A DNA stretch of 64,000 bases from an uncultured Pseudomonadota bacterium (GCA_902826775.1 CADEHE010000007.1:1-64000), one strand, 5' to 3'. Shown: positions 37,689 through 47,457, numbered from the stretch's first letter. Made by a program: numbers and translations. The notes: generated by a model not told the origin, from the letters alone.

Positions 37689-38804
37689 ATGAATAACGAT
37701 CCGCACCCGCTGAACACGGTTTGTCCGTACTACACGATGTTCCCACTCACATTCCCTGCGGGGACATTGGCTAGAGCGAACGCGAGCGGTCTGGTGGCAG
37801 ATCCTTACTGCGGCCGAGGAACTACGCTATACGCGGCGCGCGCGCGCGGGTTGACGAGCTACGGGATCGACAGTTCGGCGGTGGCGGTAGCGATCGCGCG
37901 TGCAAAACTTACGGCAACCTCGCTTAGTTCGGTGATGCGCGCATACGACCGCCTTATGAGCTCGGTGTCAGACACCACGATTCCCGAGGGTGCGTTTTGG
38001 CGCCTTGCCTTTCACGCGAGAACCCTCAGCGAGCTTTGTCGGTTGCGTGAGGCGCTTGGACAAATCTCAGCGTGCGGCGAATCGTCCGCAGTAACGTTGC
38101 TCCGCGCCATTGTGCTCGGTGCACTGCACGGCCCCTTGAACTCTCAAGGCCTGCCAGGCAGCTACTTCTCCAATCAAATGCCACGCACTTTCGCACCGAA
38201 ACCCGACTACGCGGTGCGCTTCTGGCGGGAGCGGAAACTGAGGCCAAGCGCTTCGAATGTTCGCGAAGTTGTCCGTAGACGCGCGAAAGTAATTTGTGAC
38301 CAAACTGTGCTGCCCCGCTGTGAAGGACGGGTCGTGTCGGGAAACAGCCAGCATCCAAGTGCCTGGCGAGATCTGCCAGATCGCATCGCTTGGGTTGTCT
38401 CTTCACCCCCGTACTTTGGCATGCGAACATATGAAGAAGATCAGTGGCTACGCCACTGGTTCCTCGGCGGACCGTCGCAAGTCAAGTACGGCAATCCAAA
38501 TCAGCTTTCCCACCAAAGCCCCGAGGCCTTCGCCAGCTCGATGGCCGAAGTGTGGGATAACGTTGGCGATCACGCCTGCGAAGGCATCCGCATGGTAATC
38601 CGCTTTGGCGCGATCGGATCACGCAGGTGTGACTATCGACAGATCATGACTGATTCGCTGTCGGCTTCGCGGCATCATTGGCGACTGTGGTCGTCACGGG
38701 CGGCAGGCGAAGCGGACGATGGACGAAGGCAATCCCGAGCGATGGGCGCGCGGGCGCAATCCTCAAGCATCGAAGAGCGAGATTTCTTCGTTCGGCTTGC
38801 CTAG
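37689..38804 (+). CDS. DNA methyltransferase (SPPY motif)
   Basis: 371 residues. AdoMet motif I VADPYCGRGTTLYAA (about 35-50) with the acidic YGIDSS, and catalytic motif IV VVSSPPYFGMRTY (about 236-248), typical of N4-cytosine or N6-adenine methylases. About 190 residues separate I from IV, so the recognition domain probably lies between them. It ends with GRRQ ... IEERDFFVRLA, a pattern common to the family, so the gene is complete. It points toward the HerA operon and would supply the self mark of that system. No cognate restriction enzyme is adjacent. Confidence 0.85.
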   Translation: MNNDPHPLNTVCPYYTMFPLTFPAGTLARANASGLVADPYCGRGTTLYAARARGLTSYGIDSSAVAVAIARAKLTATSLSSVMRAYDRLMSSVSDTTIPEGAFWRLAFHARTLSELCRLREALGQISACGESSAVTLLRAIVLGALHGPLNSQGLPGSYFSNQMPRTFAPKPDYAVRFWRERKLRPSASNVREVVRRRAKVICDQTVLPRCEGRVVSGNSQHPSAWRDLPDRIAWVVSSPPYFGMRTYEEDQWLRHWFLGGPSQVKYGNPNQLSHQSPEAFASSMAEVWDNVGDHACEGIRMVIRFGAIGSRRCDYRQIMTDSLSASRHHWRLWSSRAAGEADDGRRQSRAMGARAQSSSIEERDFFVRLA

Positions 38805-38856
38805 ATCCGGGGGTTGCCACACGCTCTCGTTCGCAACGAAGCGCCGATAGCCTGTG

Positions 38857-40965
38857 TCAACTCGCCACCCTAATGTAGGTCTTGTTTTGGGAATTTTTGA
38901 ACGTTTCCCAGCCCTTGTTTTGCTCGCCGAAGAGTGTGCTCATCGCCTTCGCGACTAGGTAATACGCCAGTTGGTTTCGATCATCGAGATGTTCGGGTAG
39001 TCGGTCCTTTAGGGCTGCCATTACGGTCCCCCAAGCCGCGCCATCTCTTGATTGAAGTTTCCCCATCAGTTTCTTGTCTTCTCGAAGCCCCTGTATCGCG
39101 CGCGCTTCGATCTGCGCCATAACGTCCACGGCGGTCGCTTCGGCTTCCTCGCCACCCCCAAACCAACTACCACCGGGCGCTCCCCCAGGCGTCTCGACAA
39201 TCTCTCCTCGCAGATTCTTGTCGAACTCGTCTCGAAGTGTTTGCGCAAACGTGCGCGCCGCCGCTTTGTCATACTTTGGATCTCTTAGCGGCACAAGACG
39301 CTCGAATGAGAGCGCGCGGATGCTCACCGGGTAGGGCTTGCCGCCCACCGAACTCCAGAACACGCCCTGCCCCGGGATAGGCTCATTCAGAAGGGAGCTC
39401 AGCAGATCGTCGCTGAAATGCGCGTTCGCGCGGCGAAGCGCCACCAAGTCCGCTTCCGAAAGCAAGTGGAAGATGAACCAGTTATCACCCTGGCTCAAGA
39501 TCTCGGTCGGAATGCTGCCTGGCTGCTGCGTAATAAGCAGAGCACCAAGATCGTACTTGCGACCTTCCTTGACCCACTCGATATAAGGTTCCGCGGCCGG
39601 CGCGCTTGCGTTGAGCACCGACTGCGCTTCCTCGACAACCGCGATAGTGGGAATGCTTTTCGGTTCTGCGGCTGTGAATTCCTGCTGATTGCGGTCGAAT
39701 ATGCGCCGCAGAATGAGTCCCGATAAGACGAGCGATTGACCGCCCCGCATCTGCGACACATCGACCACACACAGCTTGCCTTGCGCGAGCGCGCTCACCA
39801 GCTTATCCATGAGCTGACTGCTCTTATCGTGCAACATTCGCACGATGGCAGTCATGTTGCTGCGTGCGGCCAGCGCCTCGGCTTCCTGACGTTCTGGGTT
39901 CAGATCAAGCATTTCGCAAACATCCTCAAGCGGCGTTGCGTTGCCGTTCTCGTCGATCCGGTTGACCAGAGTTTCCCATCGCTCCTGCGACAATCCACGG
40001 AGCTTTCTCACATTCTGCTGATCTTGTCGCTCCGGGCCGAGGGCAATGGCTATAACATCGCTCGGACGCAGCCGCCGAATATCGAGTCGGATGCCGCCCG
40101 CGACAAAAGAATTGTAGAACTGGCTAGGGCTCCGCCGCTCCGTAAAGACGACAAGCTTGTCTTCTAATTCAGGAACATCGCACAAGCCGGGCCGCCCCTT
40201 ATCGTCCGGCCAAAAGTATTCACCATCGGGATCAAACACCACGGTTCCGACGGGTACGCGACGGCCTGCTCGTTTCTCCACATACGGCGTACTTGCGTAG
40301 AGCTTGCTGAAAAGAAGTTTGTTTAGGTTGGATTTCCCGTAACCAGCTCGGGCAAAGACAAAACTTCGGCGGGAAACCAGCGAAGTGACCGGGAAACGCA
40401 CTACAACTTCTGGCTGAACGAGTTGCATCCACTCCTGGGCTTCAAAGTTTGAAGCGCCGGAGGCGTAGATGTACTCGCCTAGCGCTAGGTGGCCAAGCGG
40501 CGCGCCGTCGATGTTGTGACCCGCAATCTCGCGCAGCACAGCACTGGATGGGAAGGCCACTTGGCTGCCGACGTGCGGGAGTCGACGATGTGACGGTACG
40601 AAGGTCAAGCCGGTTCCGTTTTTGCGCAGCACACCCAAAACACGAATGTTGACTCGATACTTCAGGTACTGCTCGCGAATATCCTCGGGAACTGGGCGCC
40701 CCTCGCGCACAGCGCGAATGTTGAATTCCTCGCCCGAACCGAACGATAGCTTGCCTTCCGAGCTAAATGAAGCGATCCGGCCAAGAACAGCTTCGTCGGG
40801 TGTCTCCAACTGAACGAGGAGGAACTGCCCATGCATCGGGATGTTCTGGAATTCGTTTCGATACGGCAGCACCAGATCGGCATGAAACTCCATCCCGCCT
40901 TGCTGAAAGCCACGGAATACGCCAACCACCTTGTCTTTGGGGAACAAACTAACTTCTTCACGCAT
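38857..40965 (-). CDS. herA: HerA-family DNA translocase ATPase
   Basis: 702 residues. Walker A is ARAGYGKSNL (about 206-215), Walker B IAVVEEAQS (about 441-449), followed by LLITQQPGSIP, the sensor segment of HerA/FtsK pumps. The N-terminal 180 residues form the HAS-barrel-like region. A C-terminal extension (about 560-702) is unusual and might bind a partner. HerA hexamers pull DNA into a bound NurA nuclease. AGGTGG precedes ATG 40965. It is the last gene of the operon and lies 8 nt after nurA. Confidence 0.88.
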   Translation of the reverse strand: MREEVSLFPKDKVVGVFRGFQQGGMEFHADLVLPYRNEFQNIPMHGQFLLVQLETPDEAVLGRIASFSSEGKLSFGSGEEFNIRAVREGRPVPEDIREQYLKYRVNIRVLGVLRKNGTGLTFVPSHRRLPHVGSQVAFPSSAVLREIAGHNIDGAPLGHLALGEYIYASGASNFEAQEWMQLVQPEVVVRFPVTSLVSRRSFVFARAGYGKSNLNKLLFSKLYASTPYVEKRAGRRVPVGTVVFDPDGEYFWPDDKGRPGLCDVPELEDKLVVFTERRSPSQFYNSFVAGGIRLDIRRLRPSDVIAIALGPERQDQQNVRKLRGLSQERWETLVNRIDENGNATPLEDVCEMLDLNPERQEAEALAARSNMTAIVRMLHDKSSQLMDKLVSALAQGKLCVVDVSQMRGGQSLVLSGLILRRIFDRNQQEFTAAEPKSIPTIAVVEEAQSVLNASAPAAEPYIEWVKEGRKYDLGALLITQQPGSIPTEILSQGDNWFIFHLLSEADLVALRRANAHFSDDLLSSLLNEPIPGQGVFWSSVGGKPYPVSIRALSFERLVPLRDPKYDKAAARTFAQTLRDEFDKNLRGEIVETPGGAPGGSWFGGGEEAEATAVDVMAQIEARAIQGLREDKKLMGKLQSRDGAAWGTVMAALKDRLPEHLDDRNQLAYYLVAKAMSTLFGEQNKGWETFKNSQNKTYIRVAS

Positions 40966-40973
40966 CTGGCCAC

Positions 40974-42116
40974 CTATCCGTACCGGCGTTGCGAGGGATC
41001 GGTATCCTGCAGTTCAAACACATCAAGAGCTTCGGCTTCGCTGCTTAAGCTAGCGCGCACGCCCTCGTAGATGAAGTCCTGCAAGATATCGAAGTCGAAA
41101 TCCACGAGCGCCGCGTTCTCGTGCGCCTTCTGCAGACAGCTTGGGTAGTGCGGAACCGGAAATCCATTGATCGTGTCCGCCAGCAATGAACCTAGAATCG
41201 CTTGGGCGTCGTCGATTTGAGGAACAAAGACATCAACGGGCCAAATAGGATCGCGCCGATGCCCGCCGAATTTGACCAAGAACATCTTGCCCCCCACAAA
41301 TCGATTGATTTCGCCACCTTCGGCCGCTCGATCGTCGCCGCGCGCGAACTCCGACCAGATGTAGGCGCGCTCTTCAACCTCTCGTGGTACTTCGACGTAA
41401 GCTGGATAATCCGTCTGTAGCACCCCCTCCAGCGCCATGGCAAGGCGGTAGCGTGCAAGAACCTTGCTGTGCTTGGCAACACCGACCAGGTACACCCGGC
41501 GACGGCTCTTGCGCCACTGTTCGTCGATTCGCTCTTTCATGAAGTGCAGCAAACGCTGGAAGAGATCTTTGGCAAAAACCTTGCTGCGCAACAAACCGTC
41601 GCTAACGATTAGCGTGTCCGTGCCGAAGTCCTTTTTCAGAATCGAAAAAACCGTCGCCCACTCCACTAACTCACGATAAACCTGAACCCAACTCGGAGAC
41701 ACCGGGCTACCGCTAGCACTGGGTCGAATCATGTGAGATAGCGCTGACAACGTATTCACTTCCAGGGCCGTCATCATTTCGCCGAGAGGAGTGATTGGGG
41801 CGGCCTCGCGCGAGAACTGCCGATTTTTAAGTTTCTCCAGTGGAGTAGTGGGGGATACTGCTTCGAGGCAGTATTCGTTGTTACTACTGTCGACCACCCG
41901 AATCAGTTGAATCAAAAAGGGATCGAACCGTAACTGGTTGTTGCCGCCGTCAGTACCAACGATCGATATCGATGTCGTTGCGCGGGGTTGAATACGACGC
42001 GTTGCGTTTCGCAACGGACGCACTTCTTCGCGCAACTGCGCCAATACACTATGGTCAGTGCCGATACAGTCGGCAATGGCCGTCTTGAGTTGCGCTTGGC
42101 TGGCAGGGTCAATCAT
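40974..42116 (-). CDS. nurA: NurA-domain nuclease
   Basis: 380 residues. The NurA core shows SIVGTDGGNNQL (acidic metal ligand at about D56), LIVSDGLLRSK, VYLVGVAKHSKVLARYRLAM and the late VFVPQIDDAQAILGSLLADTINGFPVPHYPSCLQKAHENAAL. NurA degrades DNA 5' to 3' and works bound to HerA; the gene pair here is adjacent as in archaea. Its ATG overlaps the preceding 83-residue frame by 8 nt, which suggests translational coupling. Confidence 0.85.
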   Translation of the reverse strand: MIDPASQAQLKTAIADCIGTDHSVLAQLREEVRPLRNATRRIQPRATTSISIVGTDGGNNQLRFDPFLIQLIRVVDSSNNEYCLEAVSPTTPLEKLKNRQFSREAAPITPLGEMMTALEVNTLSALSHMIRPSASGSPVSPSWVQVYRELVEWATVFSILKKDFGTDTLIVSDGLLRSKVFAKDLFQRLLHFMKERIDEQWRKSRRRVYLVGVAKHSKVLARYRLAMALEGVLQTDYPAYVEVPREVEERAYIWSEFARGDDRAAEGGEINRFVGGKMFLVKFGGHRRDPIWPVDVFVPQIDDAQAILGSLLADTINGFPVPHYPSCLQKAHENAALVDFDFDILQDFIYEGVRASLSSEAEALDVFELQDTDPSQRRYG

Positions 42117-42360
42117 GCGGGTCTACTGTTGCCTGCATAACCAAATCACTAAATCCATCATCTACCTCGTCACAACTACTTGGCAGCGAACAAAATTGTT
42201 GGATCAACAGCAGCCAAACAGTATACGGTACCGTCTCGAAATTCCCTTCTGATTGGGCACCAATCGCGCCAGCAAGAACGGTGGCATGCTGCTTGGCTTT
42301 GGTGCGGCGCGTGTCGCGCACGTTTTTTCGAGCACACAAGCGCGCAATTCCTGGGTTCAA
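42109..42360 (-). CDS. Small protein linking helicase and nurA
   Basis: 83 residues with a TTG start that overlaps the helicase stop (TTGA), and an end that overlaps the nurA start by 8 nt, so it fills what would otherwise be a 240-nt gap in a packed operon. The frame reads ...HATVLAGAIGAQSEGNFETVPYTVWLLLIQQF.. with an acidic end (DEVDDGFSDLV). No family recognised. It may be a small accessory or inhibitor subunit. Confidence is moderate because it rests on overlaps and coding look, not on homology. Confidence 0.5.
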   Translation of the reverse strand: MNPGIARLCARKNVRDTRRTKAKQHATVLAGAIGAQSEGNFETVPYTVWLLLIQQFCSLPSSCDEVDDGFSDLVMQATVDPHD

Positions 42361-45300
42361 CTTTCGTAGTTCGCATAGCGCGTTTCAACCTCCCAGAGCT
42401 GACCATCTACGACGATCTCTTCAGGTGCATCGCTACGATTGGCCAGTTGATAGGCGAAACCCTTTATCGCGCGAGAGGCAGCCACGACGTCCTTGTCTTC
42501 CGGAAGATGGAACACGAGGTCCTTGGACACGAATAGCACGGCCTTGGAGCGCGCTCTCGAAACTGCCACGTTGATCCGCTCGCGTTGAAATAGAAACTGC
42601 TCTTCGCTACGCACAAGATCAGGGTCACCGACCCCAAACGATATGAGAACGAGTTCGCGCTCGCCGCCTTGAAAGCGCTCCACGGTGTCTACGCTCTCAT
42701 CGATCAAGTGTGCAGGCACGCGCTCGCCCGTCAACGCGGCGCGCAAGCGTTCTACGATTGCGGAGCGTTGTGCACGGTGAGGAGTGACGACACCGATTTG
42801 ATCCGTCCAGAACGTGCGCTCGTCGAACTCCTCGCCCAGGCGAGTTTTGTGCGCGCTGCGATATGCTAACACCGTCCCAGCCACGAGCGTCGCCTCGAAG
42901 GGGTTTGCTTGGCCTGAAGCCCCGTCGTTGTACGTAACTGCGACGATCGGCCGCCCAGGGTCCAGGATGCGGTTGTAAATCGCCAACCACAGAAGGGCGT
43001 GCGTCCAGTCGCCTGGCTTCTTGGGGCATGCCTGATAGACCAGCGCCTTGTCGGGGAAACGTGCTGTGAACTCTGCCTTGTAGCCAATCATGCGGGCATA
43101 GCGCACAATTGGCTCGCAGGAGCGGTAGTTGTACTGCAAGAACGCCTCTTCGCGCTGGACCTCGGGAAAGCGTTTCGTTAGGTAACCATGCAGGCTGCCC
43201 ACCATGTGCTCAGCGCCCAACGGCGGTTCGATGGATTGAATGGGCGGCATCTGTAAGGGATCGCCAAACAACCCCAGTCGACCGTCATCGGCGAGCAACG
43301 CTAAGGTCGGAAGCGCCTCGGCAACTGACACCTGGGAGCTCTCATCGATGAATATCCGATCGAAAAGTGCGACCAATGGGGAGATATCATCGTTGTTCAG
43401 GTTTTCGCGACCGCCCTTGCCGAGCCAGAACGAACTCTTGGTCACCCCAAAGACGAGATCAATTCCGTGCGATTCATGCAACAGTCTCTCGCGCAACGAG
43501 AACAATCCCCCCGCCCCCCCTTGCCCATCGACAACACGTTCTCGACCAAGATACAGCTCCGTTTTCACGCCACAGTAGCGGCGTTGCGCATCATCAAGAA
43601 GAACGTCCCACGCCCGAGCGCGGCTTTGGCTAGCGACGAAAGATACGGTCAGGTTTCTGCCTAAACGGTCGATCAGCGCTGACGGCAAGTACCGCAGAAA
43701 CCGCGCGAGGCGTTCGGCCACTTCCAGAACCGCTCGGTACGTCGGCCCCGTTACGTAGATGCGCTGCCGAGGCGCGACGTCCAACCGCAATAGCATTTCC
43801 GCCATGATGCTTGCGGCGAGCGTTTGTGTCTTGCCGGTGCCCGGTCCGCCCCACACCGGCATGAGTCGCTGGCTCAGCACCTTCTTGATCGCTGTGCGCT
43901 GTGATGAGTCCAGTTCGACCTTTAGGCGCTCAGGCGCGGCCAAGGCCGTCAGCATGTCGACGGTTTCCTCGAACCGCGCCAGCGACGCATTGGTTGGCGC
44001 CGCGACGAGTCGCTCGGCACTCCACAACACGTGCGCGGCGGGATGCTCTGGGTCACTGCCCGGTTTGGTTTTGCTAGTCAGCAGCGCCGTAAGCGTATGC
44101 GGCGCAGGCCCGGCGATCCTGGGGTTGCCAATTGCTCGGGCGATTTGCTGAAGCGGCGCGAAAAACGACGGCGATAGGCCCTCAACTAGCATCATCGGCG
44201 CGCTCAGATCTATGATGCCGGAAGAAACAAGCAGACTTACTTTCTGGAAGTTGGGTGCGAATTCGAACGCGACGAGCGCTTGCAGCGACTCGCGATCAAA
44301 ATGCACGAGCTTCGCGCCCGTAAAGCGCTGCAGCTTGGCAAAGTTGTGCTTTGGGTCCCAGCCGGGTGATGGATCGGGCGTGGGCAGCTCCATGCTATCG
44401 CACAGCCCGGCCACGTCCATAAGTCCCGCCCCGCGCGGGTGCTCCGGCAGCAGCACCAGAAAATCGGTATCGTTACGAAACTTTACGTAGCGCGAGCTTT
44501 CGCGCACGCGAAACAGGAAATGCGAATCTCGTAGTTGCGTTGGCAAGCGGTCGACGCCTTGGGCTCGCCACTCGTTTAGGGTTCGCGCGCGCTCTTGCCC
44601 CTGAACCAGACCGTGCAAGCGCAGCGCCTCGTAGCGCGACTCCAGTTCGTGTGGCTCCGCCAGGTAGCTTCGCGACCGCTCAAGCTCCGCCACACCCTCG
44701 TTCAACCCTTCGTGCGTTAGCCACAGCCTCGCGTCCGCAGCGACTCTGGCAAAGCGTGTGGGCGGAAGATCGGCGATTTTCGGCGGAAGCCCTTTGAGCT
44801 GTTCCTTAAACAGGCGCTGCACCGCAAAAACGCATTGGCGCAATGCGTGCACCAGGTCCTTGACCATATCGCCGAGTTGATCGACGCATTGACTGATGGA
44901 GGCCGGTGGATTCTTCGGCGGCATGCGCTGCGTGATCTCCAAACTGCGCTCTTTGGGAATCACACCCGCAACTCGATCCCACATGTAGGGCGTAGCACGC
45001 ACTTCGAAGTCTGCAAGGTGCTTGGCCACACTCAGCAGGTCGTCGTTGATGACAGTCGGCAATGCGACGAGGCGGGTAACGGTTTCGTGCAAATGGCAAA
45101 CGGCCAGCGTGGTAGCAGTGCGATCCGAGGGTTCAATTTCTTGCGGCGGGAAGAGCCACAAGAGCGCGCGCTCTAGATCCTTGGCGTGTGCTATTTCGTG
45201 CAGGTGCCGTCCTAACGCTCGTCTAAAGGCCTCGTCTTGACGCGCATCCCAAAACACGACTTGAATGCGAGCATTTGCCTGGCAGTAGCGTACCCACGCC

Positions 45301-46823
45301 GAGGGATCAGCTATGCTCTCTGGTGCTGCCCGCGCGCTCAACACGAAAGAAGTGAACTGGGAGAGATAGCGCAAGCAGTCCAGCAGGTGGCGTCCTTCGC
45401 ATTCGGGGGTGGCATCTTCTACGACCCAGCCCAACTGCGCTTTGCGCTCACACCGTGGCAACGCTGAGCCGTAGGGAGCGGGCGAGCGGTAGTCAACGCC
45501 CATGCCGAATGACGTTAACAGTCCTGTGGCCGCATCGAAGTAGCAAACAATGCTGACCAGCAGATCGGTGTAACGTGCAAGCCCGGCGGACATTGCCAGC
45601 GGATGAGCGGCTGACTGCTCATCCAAGATTGCTCCTGCTTTGCGTGGCAGACGTGCCGCCTCAGCACGCAAGCCGTTGTGCAGATCAAATACTTTGTCGC
45701 CCTGGACGCGCTGGCGTAAATCCAGCAGCCCGGCTACCGCGCCGCGCTCAAGTGAGCGCAACATGCCGCGCGTCAGGTTCGGCACATGGTTCAAGCGCTG
45801 GTTGCGCCGGGCGTCCTCATGACAGTAATCATCTAGGTTAGGAACTGGAACTGCAGGACGCAGCGTTCGCCAGTTTGTCTGTACCTCGGTGATTGCTCGT
45901 TTTGACCAGCCGGGGTAGCCCAGGTAGTCGCAGAACGCACACGTCGGGGAGACGTGCCAACCGAGGCTGCGCCAATCGTGCATGCCGTCCAGGACGCGTT
46001 TGAGGTCTTCTCGGAAAAACCGCACCACAGGCGGTGCGTAGAGCACAGCGTCGGCGGCGTCTATTTGCGCCTCAAACCACTTTAAGCGCTCCTGCGTTGG
46101 AGCACTCGCCATCGGCATGTTGCTTGCTCGATCGGAGTGCCGCACGAGCACGCCCGGTGCGGCATCGACGTAGTAGCGATCCGACAGCGCGATCTCTGGG
46201 TGGGCAAGCCAGGCAGCGAGCACCATCGCGTAGAGGCACACTTCGCCAGCGTAGGCCACGTTGAGTTGCTCAGCGAACTTGAGGTCTACTACACGTAACG
46301 CAGTTCGGGGGGCACCTTTGGCGACGGGCCGCACACTTCCATCCGTCAAGATCTCGCTAGCGCCGTCGGTCAGCCACTCACCAGGCATAAGAATCACCAG
46401 ATCGGGCCGTAGGTCTGGCATGGCAGGATAGTTGCTTGCATCTACGCCGAGGGCGTTCAGTAGCGGGATGCGGAACCGTTCTTGCGCGAGACTGGGTTCG
46501 CTAAAGAAAACTAGTGAATCTCCGGAATTGTTCGCGTGATGCTCTTCCAGCATACGCTTAAAAGCGAGATCGGCTGCCTGGCGAGGTGAAGTGCGCTTCG
46601 TTACGCGCACGAACTGTTGCGGGAACAGCCCTTCCAGCTCGCCGAGCAGTTCGCTCTCGAACTCTTTTCCGCGCTCGCGAAACGCGAGCAGCCCTGGGCG
46701 AGCGGTTAGCGGTAGGAGGGTGTCGGTCGAAGCGTTGGTGGTATTGATTGAACAGGCGAGCATGCGGTCGCAGCGAGTACGCAAGTACTGCGACAGCGCT
46801 GCCTTCGGCAGGCGCGTTGACAT
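42357..46823 (-). CDS. Cas4/RecB-like nuclease fused to Upf1-type SF1 helicase
   Basis: 1488 residues. N-terminal PD-(D/E)XK nuclease: PDLVIL (D141), VVDLKF (D180, K182) and QLNVAYAGEVCLYAM. Cysteines at 18/24, 295 and 298 (TCAFC), and 333 suggest a Cas4/AddB-style iron-sulfur cluster. The C-terminal SF1B helicase has WGGPGTGKTQT (about 995), FIDESSQVSVAE (about 1158), FGDPLQMPPI, YNYRSCEPI, VDTVERFQGGERELVLIS and RINVAVSRARSKAV. The overall plan is that of Dna2 or TM0106-type proteins but longer, with a 600-residue helical middle I do not recognise. It is predicted to unwind and trim DNA ends, feeding HerA-NurA. Confidence 0.85.
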   Translation of the reverse strand: MSTRLPKAALSQYLRTRCDRMLACSINTTNASTDTLLPLTARPGLLAFRERGKEFESELLGELEGLFPQQFVRVTKRTSPRQAADLAFKRMLEEHHANNSGDSLVFFSEPSLAQERFRIPLLNALGVDASNYPAMPDLRPDLVILMPGEWLTDGASEILTDGSVRPVAKGAPRTALRVVDLKFAEQLNVAYAGEVCLYAMVLAAWLAHPEIALSDRYYVDAAPGVLVRHSDRASNMPMASAPTQERLKWFEAQIDAADAVLYAPPVVRFFREDLKRVLDGMHDWRSLGWHVSPTCAFCDYLGYPGWSKRAITEVQTNWRTLRPAVPVPNLDDYCHEDARRNQRLNHVPNLTRGMLRSLERGAVAGLLDLRQRVQGDKVFDLHNGLRAEAARLPRKAGAILDEQSAAHPLAMSAGLARYTDLLVSIVCYFDAATGLLTSFGMGVDYRSPAPYGSALPRCERKAQLGWVVEDATPECEGRHLLDCLRYLSQFTSFVLSARAAPESIADPSAWVRYCQANARIQVVFWDARQDEAFRRALGRHLHEIAHAKDLERALLWLFPPQEIEPSDRTATTLAVCHLHETVTRLVALPTVINDDLLSVAKHLADFEVRATPYMWDRVAGVIPKERSLEITQRMPPKNPPASISQCVDQLGDMVKDLVHALRQCVFAVQRLFKEQLKGLPPKIADLPPTRFARVAADARLWLTHEGLNEGVAELERSRSYLAEPHELESRYEALRLHGLVQGQERARTLNEWRAQGVDRLPTQLRDSHFLFRVRESSRYVKFRNDTDFLVLLPEHPRGAGLMDVAGLCDSMELPTPDPSPGWDPKHNFAKLQRFTGAKLVHFDRESLQALVAFEFAPNFQKVSLLVSSGIIDLSAPMMLVEGLSPSFFAPLQQIARAIGNPRIAGPAPHTLTALLTSKTKPGSDPEHPAAHVLWSAERLVAAPTNASLARFEETVDMLTALAAPERLKVELDSSQRTAIKKVLSQRLMPVWGGPGTGKTQTLAASIMAEMLLRLDVAPRQRIYVTGPTYRAVLEVAERLARFLRYLPSALIDRLGRNLTVSFVASQSRARAWDVLLDDAQRRYCGVKTELYLGRERVVDGQGGAGGLFSLRERLLHESHGIDLVFGVTKSSFWLGKGGRENLNNDDISPLVALFDRIFIDESSQVSVAEALPTLALLADDGRLGLFGDPLQMPPIQSIEPPLGAEHMVGSLHGYLTKRFPEVQREEAFLQYNYRSCEPIVRYARMIGYKAEFTARFPDKALVYQACPKKPGDWTHALLWLAIYNRILDPGRPIVAVTYNDGASGQANPFEATLVAGTVLAYRSAHKTRLGEEFDERTFWTDQIGVVTPHRAQRSAIVERLRAALTGERVPAHLIDESVDTVERFQGGERELVLISFGVGDPDLVRSEEQFLFQRERINVAVSRARSKAVLFVSKDLVFHLPEDKDVVAASRAIKGFAYQLANRSDAPEEIVVDGQLWEVETRYANYES

Positions 46824-46874
46824 GAAACTTACCCCTTTCCGAGGTTACTGGCGGCAGGCCTTCCGCCCGCGCAA

Positions 46875-46891
46875 TGCCGAATCATTCGGCA
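46875..46891. promoter_or_regulatory. Palindromic operator between divergent genes
   Basis: TGCCGAAT-C-ATTCGGCA, a perfect 17-bp palindrome, lies 52 nt upstream of the nuclease-helicase start. A half-site (TGCCGAGT) follows at 46917. No regulator gene is next to it, so the repressor may be coded elsewhere. Confidence 0.55.
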
Positions 46892-46992
46892 CGCATCCCA
46901 CTTTACATCATAAAATGCCGAGTGTGCAATTGGTAACGACTCGCTTAGCAGCCATTCGTTGAAGCTCGAGACGTTCGCCAAAGCGCGGATAC

Positions 46993-47457
46993 ATGCGAAT
47001 TCGAATTGATGTGTTACTGCCCGGGTGTGATCGCGATTTGCCACTATTCTTCGCTCTGCCACCGCCTTCGTTGCTTATGGATTCCGCGCTTCGTGAACAA
47101 ATCCTCTCGATTGCCAGCGATGTACATCGGGCATGCGCTTTCGCCGCGGGTGGCAGCGAAGGGAACTGCAAAAATGCGACGCTCGCTTTAGCGCTGGCGC
47201 TCGAACCGCTGGGAGTTCCTGTAGCTATCTGCCAAGGGCAAGTCGTCGCCGGGGGTGGAGTCGAGCACGACCACTACTGGTGCCGCGTGGAAGGGGTGGT
47301 GGTCGACCCGACCGCAGATCAGTTCTGCGATCTAGACGGTCCACTAGTGGCTGCGGAGGAGGCCGTGCCGCAGTACCGAGAGTCCAGTTTCTTTGTGTTC
47401 ACACCATCATCGGTGATGCGCCTCGCGCGCGCCGCAGGCGTAAGCTTCCCATTCTAA
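46993..47457 (+). CDS. Transglutaminase/papain-like small protein
   Basis: Up to 154 residues (start ATG 46993, or ATG 47077 giving 126). The pattern GNCKNATLALALAL (Cys), VEHDHYWCRV (His) and VVDPTADQF (Asp) matches the Cys-His-Asp triad order of transglutaminase-like and papain-like folds. Such domains cut or cross-link proteins; they also occur in some defence loci. It is divergent from the nuclease-helicase and convergent with the FAD gene. No signal peptide if the shorter start is right. Confidence 0.6.
   Translation: MRIRIDVLLPGCDRDLPLFFALPPPSLLMDSALREQILSIASDVHRACAFAAGGSEGNCKNATLALALALEPLGVPVAICQGQVVAGGGVEHDHYWCRVEGVVVDPTADQFCDLDGPLVAAEEAVPQYRESSFFVFTPSSVMRLARAAGVSFPF

Noticed and set aside
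38678..38878. Frameshift at the end of the methyltransferase
   Set aside because: The annotated frame keeps the family ending GRRQ ... ERDFFVRLA, so no frameshift is needed.
42176..42252. GTATACGGTACC near 42222 as a sixth leader element
   Set aside because: No adjacent stem-loop or GAC, and it lies inside the 83-residue coding frame.
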